This document shows positions 1 to 4,612 of a stretch of DNA of 6,529 nucleotides, piece by piece. The notes under the pieces are model-generated. The model was not told the origin of the DNA and searched no databases. It was given only the letters and a program-made list of their open reading frames with translations. The DNA comes from Desulfobacula sp. Lineage in GTDB: Bacteria > Desulfobacterota > Desulfobacteria > Desulfobacterales > Desulfobacteraceae. The first letter of the stretch is position 1, and every line of letters begins with the position of its first letter. The stretch lies in the NCBI GenBank assembly GCA_029940235.1, contig JAOZRI010000137.1, forward strand, positions 1-6,529. Reading direction: 5' to 3'. Both the position numbers and the translations under genes were made by a program.

Positions 1-18
1 ATATTGACCATAATTCAT
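1..18 (-). CDS. Possible start of a divergent gene (first six codons only)
   Basis: On the - strand an ATG at 18-16 opens six codons (MNYGQY) that run off the left edge. A GGAG Shine-Dalgarno (complement of 25-28) precedes it with a 6-nt spacer. The stretch between this start and the ilv operon has no other convincing ORF, which fits a divergent intergenic region. Six codons are too few to identify a product. The assignment rests on the start and ribosome-binding context alone; in an AT-rich region a chance ATG with GGAG is possible. Confidence 0.4.
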
Positions 19-68
19 AATTTGCTCCGGCAATATTGATTTAATATTAGATAACAGATTGATGATTA

Positions 69-97
69 AAAATAAAGAACTGTAACGTTGCAGTAAA
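69..97 (-). promoter_or_regulatory. Weak candidate promoter for the divergent gene
   Basis: Read on the - strand, TTTACT (97-92) and TATTTT (74-69) are separated by 17 nt. Each matches the sigma-70 consensus at four of six positions. The pair lies about 50 nt upstream of the candidate - strand start and has a palindrome inside its spacer. In AT-rich DNA such matches are common, so this is a suggestion only. Confidence 0.25.
79..94. promoter_or_regulatory. 16-bp near-palindrome, possible operator
   Basis: ACTGTAACGTTGCAGT is a dyad in which seven of eight base pairs match; only T83/G90 breaks the symmetry. The centre AACGTT has the central CG step typical of LacI/GalR-family operators, which is family knowledge and not proof. 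It is the most GC-containing stretch in an otherwise AT-rich intergenic region and sits in the spacer of the candidate - strand promoter. That position would suit a repressor site for the divergent gene, perhaps autoregulatory. It lies about 85 nt upstream of the ilv -35 box, so a direct role there is less likely. Confidence 0.35.
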
Positions 98-156
98 TAT
101 TTTAAAAGGTTGATTTTAATAGAGTTTGTAATATTTAAGATAATAGAAGTTCAAAC

Positions 157-179
157 AGTAAAAAATTATATTTTTTACT
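157..179. repeat. 9-bp AT-rich inverted repeat abutting the operon -35 box
   Basis: AGTAAAAAA (157-165) and TTTTTTACT (171-179) form a perfect 9-bp inverted repeat around a 5-nt centre (TTATA). Its right end overlaps the first base of the TTGACT box by one base. It could be a regulator site at the promoter, a weak bidirectional terminator or simply an A/T-tract bend. The sequence does not decide between these. Confidence 0.4.
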
Positions 180-207
180 TGACTTAAACAAAATTTATAT
201 ATATTAA
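179..207 (+). promoter_or_regulatory. Candidate sigma-70 promoter of the ilv operon
   Basis: TTGACT at 179-184 matches the -35 consensus at five of six positions. The AT-rich run that follows offers TATTAA at 202-207 (17-nt spacing, four of six matches) or TATATT at 200-205 (15-nt spacing, five of six matches) as the -10 box. Transcription would start near 210-216, about 20 nt before the leader ATG, which is where a leader-peptide attenuator needs it. The -35 call is firmer than the exact -10 call. Confidence 0.6.
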
Positions 208-232
208 ACTTTATTAAGTTAGAGTAAACAAT

Positions 233-316
233 ATGAAATTAAATATTATTAACATACTATCAGTCCTTATTCTTGTGGAGGTGATTATTATTACCTCCAT
301 AGACAAGGGCTCGTAG
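233..316 (+). CDS. Branched-chain leader peptide of the ilv attenuator (27 aa)
   Basis: The short ORF runs from ATG 233 to TAG 314. It starts MKLNIINILSVLI, continues LVEVIIITSI and ends DKGS. Fifteen of 27 residues are branched-chain: eight Ile (5, 6, 8, 13, 18-20, 23), four Leu (3, 9, 12, 14) and three Val (11, 15, 17). Residues 18-20 are three consecutive ATT codons (284-292). An in-frame TAA at 215-217 rules out a longer upstream extension. The Shine-Dalgarno is weak (AGAG at 221-224, 8-nt spacer). The product is probably a sensor, not a functional protein: translation speed over the Ile/Leu/Val codons reports charged tRNA levels. It plays the part of ilvL in enteric bacteria, but I see no homology to that peptide, so no symbol is given. 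Its stop codon lies inside one arm of the antiterminator. Confidence 0.88.
   Translation: MKLNIINILSVLILVEVIIITSIDKGS
262..311 (+). promoter_or_regulatory. Attenuator protector hairpin (1:2)
   Basis: The RNA can form an upper stem of nine pairs, 274-282 with 293-301 (one G-U), around the loop GATTATTATT. That loop carries the Ile18-20 codons. A lower stem of seven pairs joins 262-268 (AGTCCTT) to 305-311 (AAGGGCT), with one G-U. The lower stem takes up 307-311, which is one end of the antiterminator arm, so the two cannot form fully together. As in classical leaders, it should form when the leader is not translated and so favour termination. A ribosome stalled on the Ile codons would melt it. 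Confidence 0.7.
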
Positions 317-356
317 TGGCATAAACCTTAAAAACTTTAAAAGCCGTTATCAGCCC
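307..356 (+). promoter_or_regulatory. Attenuator antiterminator hairpin (2:3)
   Basis: GGGCTCGTAGTGGC (307-320) pairs with GCCGTTATCAGCCC (343-356) over 14 positions. There are ten Watson-Crick pairs, three G-U pairs (313/350, 316/347, 317/346) and a single C-C mismatch (312/351). The 3' arm is the same sequence that forms the 5' side of the terminator, so the two structures exclude each other. The 5' arm spans the leader stop codon. A ribosome that reaches TAG 314-316 hides the arm and lets the terminator form. One stalled at codons 18-20 leaves the arm free, and transcription continues into ilvD. Confidence 0.82.
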
Positions 357-387
357 AGACAGGGCAGATAACGGCTTTTTTATTTTT
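339..387 (+). terminator. Intrinsic terminator of the ilv attenuator (3:4)
   Basis: AAAAGCCGTTATC (339-351) and GATAACGGCTTTT (367-379) form a perfect 13-bp stem. It continues past an A-A mismatch into a GCCC/GGGC stem (353-356 with 362-365) closed by the loop AGACA. The run TTTTTTATTTTT (376-387) follows at once. This is a textbook rho-independent terminator, placed between a promoter and the first enzyme gene with no coding gene to end except the leader peptide. It is therefore an attenuator and not an ordinary operon end. Confidence 0.93.
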
Positions 388-403
388 AGAAACTTATTAT
401 TTT

Positions 404-408
404 GGGAG
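404..408 (+). promoter_or_regulatory. Ribosome-binding site that sets the ilvD start
   Basis: GGGAG at 404-408 lies 11 nt before ATG 420. An in-frame TTG at 402 would give six extra residues (MGDILK), but it overlaps this site and has no purine-rich sequence at the right distance upstream. The spacer is slightly long, yet ATG 420 yields [15 protein letters not shown], matching the usual N-terminus of this family. Confidence 0.7.
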
Positions 409-419
409 ATATATTAAAA

Positions 420-2105
420 ATGAGAAGCCATACAGCAACAAAAGGTGTTGAAAGAGCGCCCCATAGAAGCCTTATGAAGGCCATGGGCTACACTGACAGA
501 GAAATCAGCCAGCCCCATATCGGTATTGCAAACTCTGCCAATGAACTGATCCCTGGGCATATGCATCTTGATAATATTGTTAAAGCTGTTAAGTCGGGCA
601 TTACAATGGCAGGCGGTACTCCCATGGAATTTTCAACTATTGGTATATGTGACGGAATTGCAATGAACCATAAAGGCATGCATTATTCACTTGCATCCCG
701 TGAGCTTATTGCTGATTCCATTGAAGTTACAGCCATGGCTCACCCTTTTGATGCCATTGTCATGGTTCCAAACTGCGATAAAATTATTCCCGGCATGCTT
801 ATGGCAGCAGCCAGATTGAATATACCTGCAATATTTATAAGCGGCGGCCCCATGCTTTCGGGCAAACACCCTGAGAATAGAGATAAAAAAATTGATCTTG
901 TCACTGTATTTGAAGCTGTAGGCGCTGTCCAGTCCGGCAGAATGACAAAGGAGCAGCTTTATGAAATCGAAAACTCAGCCTGCCCTACCTGCGGTTCCTG
1001 TGCCGGCATGTTTACAGCAAATTCAATGAACTGTCTGACCGAAGCCATTGGCATGGCCCTTGCCGGAAACGGTACAATCCCGGAACCCATGTCTCAGCGG
1101 ATACGTCTTGCCAAGGAAACCGGCATCAAAATAATGGAACTTTTACAAAACAGAATTACTCCTGATAAAATTTTAACAAGAGATGCATTTTTAAATGCCC
1201 TTGCAGTTGATATGGCATTGGGGTGTTCAACCAATACTGTGCTGCATTTAAAAGCACTTGCCAATGAAGCCAATGTGGATATTGATCTCAACCTTATAAA
1301 TAAAATCAGTGAAAAAACTCCACATCTCTGCTCTTTAAGCCCCGGGGGTGAAGACCGCATTGAAGATCTGGATGTGGCAGGAGGAATTCCTGCTGTCATG
1401 AAAGAATTACTGGACCATGGCATGCTCAACAATAAGTGTTTGACTGTTACTGGACATACAGTTGAGCAAAATCTTGAGTCCACTGAAAATAGAGACAAAC
1501 AAGTCATACGGCCCGTTGAAGATCCTTACCATCTGCAGGGAGGCCTGGCAATACTATTCGGTAATCTTGCCATGGAAGGGTGTGTTGTTAAACAATCTGC
1601 TGTCCTTGATTCCATGCTGAAGCATCAGGGACCTGCAAGGGTATTTGACAGCGAAGAAGATGCTACCAAAGCCATACTCGACAACAATATTAACAAAGGA
1701 GATGTTATTGTTATCCGGTATGAAGGCCCTGCCGGAGGCCCTGGCATGCGAGAGATGCTCACACCTACCTCTTCCATTGCCGGCATGGGGCTTGATACAA
1801 GTGTGGCTCTTATAACCGATGGCAGGTTTTCAGGAGGAACAAAAGGAGCTTCAATTGGTCATATATCACCTGAAGCTGCCCAGGGCGGCTTGATTGCAGT
1901 AATCAAGGAAAATGATCAAATCAAAATAGATATTCCTTCCAAAACAATTGAACTTTTAATCTCCAGAGAAGAGATTGATAAAAGATTTTTAAAATGGAAA
2001 AAGCCTGAGCCAAAAATCAAAACAGGGTATATGGCACGATACGCAAAAATGGTCAGTTCTGCCGGCAATGGTGCAATATTTAAGATTGACATGGCCAAAG
2101 CATGA
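420..2105 (+). CDS. ilvD: Dihydroxyacid dehydratase
   Basis: This cytoplasmic iron-sulfur lyase removes water from 2,3-dihydroxyisovalerate and 2,3-dihydroxy-3-methylvalerate, giving the 2-oxo acids that precede Val/Leu and Ile. The 561-residue product is full length for the IlvD/Edd family. Visible signatures are [13 protein letters not shown] near residue 75 (Cys77), [10 protein letters not shown] (Cys119, with the metal-site Lys121), [19 protein letters not shown] (Cys188, 191, 194), [13 protein letters not shown], and [21 protein letters not shown] near 467-486, which holds the catalytic serine region. At the position where [2Fe-2S]-type enzymes carry a third ligand Cys (motif TPCN), this protein has Gly46 (IPGH), as I recall for E. 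coli IlvD. That points to an oxygen-labile [4Fe-4S] type. It is the first enzyme gene after the attenuator, 62 nt before ilvB. It could be mistaken for phosphogluconate or sugar-acid dehydratases, but the motifs and context fit IlvD. Confidence 0.97.
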   Translation: MRSHTATKGVERAPHRSLMKAMGYTDREISQPHIGIANSANELIPGHMHLDNIVKAVKSGITMAGGTPMEFSTIGICDGIAMNHKGMHYSLASRELIADSIEVTAMAHPFDAIVMVPNCDKIIPGMLMAAARLNIPAIFISGGPMLSGKHPENRDKKIDLVTVFEAVGAVQSGRMTKEQLYEIENSACPTCGSCAGMFTANSMNCLTEAIGMALAGNGTIPEPMSQRIRLAKETGIKIMELLQNRITPDKILTRDAFLNALAVDMALGCSTNTVLHLKALANEANVDIDLNLINKISEKTPHLCSLSPGGEDRIEDLDVAGGIPAVMKELLDHGMLNNKCLTVTGHTVEQNLESTENRDKQVIRPVEDPYHLQGGLAILFGNLAMEGCVVKQSAVLDSMLKHQGPARVFDSEEDATKAILDNNINKGDVIVIRYEGPAGGPGMREMLTPTSSIAGMGLDTSVALITDGRFSGGTKGASIGHISPEAAQGGLIAVIKENDQIKIDIPSKTIELLISREEIDKRFLKWKKPEPKIKTGYMARYAKMVSSAGNGAIFKIDMAKA

Positions 2106-2167
2106 CAATGTCATCCAAAATTAAAGAAATAATATAATTTATTTATATAAATCAAGGAGTTAACAAA

Positions 2168-3847
2168 ATGAAACTTACAGGTGCTCAGATCCTTATAAAG
2201 ATGATCAGAGAAGAGGGTATTGACACAATTTTTGGATATCCCGGTGGTGCGGTTATAGATATTTATGATACCCTTGCAAAACAGAATGACCTTAAACATA
2301 TCCTGGTACGTCATGAACAGGGAGCTGTCCATGCTGCTGATGCCTACGCAAGGGCAAATAAATCCGTTGGTGTAGCTCTTGTAACCTCGGGCCCTGGTGC
2401 CACAAATACTGTAACAGGAATTGCCTCTGCATATTGTGACTCTATTCCTGTTGTAATTTTCACAGGACAGGTCCCAACAGCTCTGATTGGAAATGACGCC
2501 TTTCAAGAAGTTGACATAGTTGGCATCACAAGGCCATGTACCAAACACAACTATCTTGTAAAAGATATCAATAAGCTTGCATCCGTTATTAAAGAGGCAT
2601 TTCATCTTGCAAGCTCGGGCAGGCCAGGTCCTGTTCTTGTTGATCTTCCTAAAAATGTAATGCAGACTGAGATTGATTTTAAGAATCCAGGCAAAGTGTC
2701 ATTAAAATCCTATAAACCCAACTATAAACCTAATAAAAAACAGCTCAATAGAGTGGTTGAACTGATCCAGAAGGCAAAAAGGCCTGTAATCTTTGCAGGA
2801 GGCGGGGTAATCCTTTCACAGGCTTCAAAACAGCTTACAAGCCTTGCAAAAATAGCAAACATTCCAGTAACAGCATCTTTAATGGGTCTTGGAGCTTTTC
2901 CAGGCTCTAATCCCCTATGGCTTGGAATGCTTGGAATGCACGGTACATACAGAGCCAATATGAGCATAGGCAATTGTGATCTTATGATTGCTGCAGGTGT
3001 ACGGTTTGATGACAGAGTCACAGGAAATATTGAAAAATTTGCACCCCATGCCAAAATTATTCAAATTGATATTGATCCAACTTCAATACATAAAAACATA
3101 AAGGTTCAATGTCCCATTGTTGGAGATTGCAAAACTGCTTTAAAAGGCATTCTTCAATTAATGGAAAATAAAATCTTTAATGAGAATGCAACATGGCTTG
3201 ACCAGATCAAAGCATGGAAGGACACAACTCCTTTAAGATATGATCAGGGCAAAAAAATCATTAAACCACAGTTTGTCATAGAAAAACTATATGACCTGAC
3301 CAAAGGCAATGCCATTATCACCACAGAAGTCGGACAAAACCAGATGTGGGCAGCACAATATTATCACTTTAATAAACCCAACCACTTTATTACTTCAGGA
3401 GGGCTTGGAGCCATGGGGTTTGGTCTGCCCGCCGCAATTGGGGCAAAGGCAGCATGTCCTGACAAACTGGTTGTTGATATTGCAGGAGACGGCTCAATAC
3501 AGATGAATATCCAGGAATTAATGACTGCCATTGAATCAAAAATAGATGTTAAAATTGTCATTCTAAATAATCAATACCTTGGAATGGTAAGGCAGTGGCA
3601 GGAACTTTTTTATGACAAGGTTTACTCTTCCACTGATATGGCCAATGCTCCGGATTTTGTGAAACTGGCCGAGGCTTATGGTGCAAAAGGGTTTAGATGC
3701 GACAGACCCGATGAAGTTGAATCAACTCTATCCAAAGGGTTAAACTCCAAAGGAACTATTGTCATGGAATTTATGGTGGATCGAGAGGAGTCAGTCTATC
3801 CCATGGTACCGGCTGGGGAAGCCATAACAGAAATGCTTCTGGTTTAA
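2168..3847 (+). CDS. ilvB: Acetohydroxyacid synthase, catalytic (large) subunit
   Basis: The enzyme condenses pyruvate with pyruvate or 2-oxobutyrate to give acetolactate or acetohydroxybutyrate, the first shared step of Val/Leu and Ile synthesis. It uses thiamine diphosphate, Mg2+ and FAD. The 559-residue length is typical. The N-terminal ThDP domain shows GYPGGAVIDIYD (23-34) and VRHEQGAVHAADAYAR with catalytic Glu50. The central FAD-binding domain (about 190-330) includes FAGGGVI and the RFDDRVTG segment. The C-terminal domain has the ThDP motif GDGS (440-443) through NN (467-468). Trp477 in VRQWQELFY matches the Trp linked to 2-oxobutyrate preference and herbicide binding in known AHAS; GQVP (101-104) holds the equivalent of the plant resistance proline. 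A strong AAGGAG (2154-2159) lies 8 nt before ATG. The regulatory subunit ilvN follows after an unusual 167-nt gap. Related ThDP enzymes (Pox, Gcl) lack the paired ilvN, so AHAS is secure. Confidence 0.97.
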   Translation: MKLTGAQILIKMIREEGIDTIFGYPGGAVIDIYDTLAKQNDLKHILVRHEQGAVHAADAYARANKSVGVALVTSGPGATNTVTGIASAYCDSIPVVIFTGQVPTALIGNDAFQEVDIVGITRPCTKHNYLVKDINKLASVIKEAFHLASSGRPGPVLVDLPKNVMQTEIDFKNPGKVSLKSYKPNYKPNKKQLNRVVELIQKAKRPVIFAGGGVILSQASKQLTSLAKIANIPVTASLMGLGAFPGSNPLWLGMLGMHGTYRANMSIGNCDLMIAAGVRFDDRVTGNIEKFAPHAKIIQIDIDPTSIHKNIKVQCPIVGDCKTALKGILQLMENKIFNENATWLDQIKAWKDTTPLRYDQGKKIIKPQFVIEKLYDLTKGNAIITTEVGQNQMWAAQYYHFNKPNHFITSGGLGAMGFGLPAAIGAKAACPDKLVVDIAGDGSIQMNIQELMTAIESKIDVKIVILNNQYLGMVRQWQELFYDKVYSSTDMANAPDFVKLAEAYGAKGFRCDRPDEVESTLSKGLNSKGTIVMEFMVDREESVYPMVPAGEAITEMLLV

Positions 3848-3849
3848 AG

Positions 3850-3975
3850 GTGTTTGGATGACAACTCACCCATCTACTTCGTTGCTTCATACTTTTGCAA
3901 TCCTCACGTACTACAGTACGCTCCGGTTGCAAAAGTATTTGCGCCTTGTATATGGGCAAGTTGTCATCCAAACAC
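3850..3975. repeat. 126-bp palindromic REP/MITE-like element between ilvB and ilvN
   Basis: GTGTTTGGATGACAACT (3850-3866) and AGTTGTCATCCAAACAC (3959-3975) are perfect 17-bp terminal inverted repeats. Further nested pairings are CCCAT/ATGGG (3869-3873 with 3952-3956), TAC/GTA (3875-3877 with 3948-3950), ATACTTTTGCAA/TTGCAAAAGTAT (3889-3900 with 3927-3938, 12 perfect pairs) and CGTACT/AGTACG at the centre (3907-3912 with 3915-3920). The whole unit would fold as one long hairpin in DNA or RNA. It starts two bases after the ilvB stop and ends 24 nt before the ilvN Shine-Dalgarno. There is no ORF of its own, no clear target-site duplication and no U-run after it, so it does not look like a terminator. 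It is most likely a dispersed non-autonomous element; the copy number cannot be seen here. Confidence 0.8.
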
Positions 3976-4014
3976 GAGTTTCATGATAAATATGAATTTA
4001 AAGGATAATGATTT

Positions 4015-4506
4015 ATGAAAACCAACAGATATTTACTCTCCATTCTTGTGGATGATGAACCAGGGGTTCTTTCAAGGATAGCAGGACTTTTTTCAAGCCG
4101 TGCATTTAATATTGATTCATTGAGTGTTGCCAACACCACTGAGCCTGAAATTTCAAGGATTACAATGGTGACCAAATGCGAACCGCATATCATTGAACAG
4201 ATAAAAAAACAGCTCAACAAGCTGATCAATGTTATTACAGTCAATGACCTGACAGATAAAAAATATGTTCAAAGGCAGTTGGCCTTAATCAAGGTCAATG
4301 CCCAGCCTGAAAAAAGAGCTGAGATATTGAGAATTGTTGATATTTTCAGATGTAAAATTGTTGATGTGGGACTTTTCCACTACACCATTGAAATGTCAGG
4401 GAACAGTGATAAGCATGATGCTATCATCTCTCTATTAACACCCATGGGAATAATTGAGATTGCTTCCACAGGAACCATTGCACTGGCAAGGGAGAATGGT
4501 AGATAA
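4015..4506 (+). CDS. ilvN: Acetohydroxyacid synthase, regulatory (small) subunit
   Basis: This subunit binds IlvB, raises its activity and mediates feedback inhibition by branched-chain amino acids, usually valine. The 163 residues match the usual IlvN/IlvH length. An N-terminal ACT domain (about 5-78) shows LLSILVDDEPGVLSRIAGLF, then FNIDSLSV and SRITMV. The C-terminal domain (about 84-160) has VQRQLALIKV, FRCKIVDVG and GIIEIASTGTIALAR. By alignment from memory with E. coli IlvH, effector-site Gly14 and Asn29 are kept (Gly17, Asn32), while Asn11 is Asp14 here. AAAGGA (4000-4005) lies 9 nt before ATG. The gene is normally tight against ilvB; here a palindromic element separates them. Some annotators would call it ilvH; the two names cover the same family. 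Confidence 0.96.
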   Translation: MKTNRYLLSILVDDEPGVLSRIAGLFSSRAFNIDSLSVANTTEPEISRITMVTKCEPHIIEQIKKQLNKLINVITVNDLTDKKYVQRQLALIKVNAQPEKRAEILRIVDIFRCKIVDVGLFHYTIEMSGNSDKHDAIISLLTPMGIIEIASTGTIALARENGR

Positions 4507-4525
4507 TTAAAGATTCATAATAAGT

Positions 4526-4569
4526 AATTAAGGATTTTTACACTTTTTGTAATAGAGTCATCCTTAATT
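4526..4569. repeat. AT-rich inverted repeat in the ilvN-cimA gap
   Basis: AATTAAGGAT (4526-4535) and ATCCTTAATT (4560-4569) form a perfect 10-bp inverted repeat. Inside it TTACA (4538-4542) and TGTAA (4548-4552) pair across CTTTT. The transcript could form a two-part stem-loop within the 106-nt spacer. No U-run follows (CAGAATTAAAA), so it is not a convincing terminator. It might slow mRNA decay or mark an RNA processing site; a regulator site is also possible. Confidence 0.45.
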
Positions 4570-4602
4570 CAGAATTAAAAACTAAGAATTAAACAAGGCA
4601 TT

Positions 4603-4605
4603 GGA
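4603..4605 (+). promoter_or_regulatory. Weak ribosome-binding site that sets the cimA start
   Basis: GGA within TTGGAAAAAATC lies 7 nt before ATG 4613. The alternative TTG start at 4601 would add MEKI but has AAGG only 2 nt upstream, too close to work. For ATG 4613 the AAGG at 4595-4598 is 14 nt away, somewhat too far, so GGA is the better candidate. The site is much weaker than those of ilvB, ilvN and leuA. Confidence 0.45.
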
Positions 4606-4612
4606 AAAAATC

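Noticed and set aside
110..138. Second + strand promoter (TTGATT at 110-115)
   Set aside because: No -10 box with good match lies at 16-18 nt; the only candidates match four or fewer positions in very AT-rich DNA.
275..387. T-box riboswitch upstream of ilvD
   Set aside because: There is no T-box consensus, no Stem I-like structure and too little leader RNA (about 200 nt including the peptide ORF). The Ile-rich leader ORF with its stop codon in the antiterminator explains the region fully.
402..419. TTG start that would extend IlvD by six residues
   Set aside because: It overlaps the GGGAG ribosome-binding site of ATG 420, and the extra residues do not resemble the family N-terminus.
2111..2605. 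164-residue - strand ORF opposite ilvB
   Set aside because: It lies antisense to well-supported ilvB codons, has a cysteine-rich low-plausibility composition and no recognisable domain, and no start context supports it.
3309..3506. + strand ORF inside ilvB in another frame
   Set aside because: It overlaps conserved ThDP-domain codons of ilvB and has no ribosome-binding site; an out-of-frame shadow.
3850..3985. Intrinsic terminator between ilvB and ilvN
   Set aside because: The palindrome is long, but it is followed by GAGTTTCATG with no U-run, and stopping transcription here would separate the two subunits of one enzyme.
3845..3985. Target-site duplication flanking the palindromic element
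   Set aside because: The left flank GGTTTAAAG and the right flank GAGTTTCATG share no convincing direct repeat.
4537..4560. Internal promoter in the ilvN-cimA gap (TTTACA at 4537-4542)
   Set aside because: The -35-like hexamer is good, but the bases at proper -10 spacing (around 4559-4566, CATCCTTA) do not resemble TATAAT.
4601..4612. TTG start that would extend CimA by four residues
   Set aside because: The only upstream AAGG is 2 nt away, too close. ATG 4613 with GGA at 7 nt is the more plausible start.
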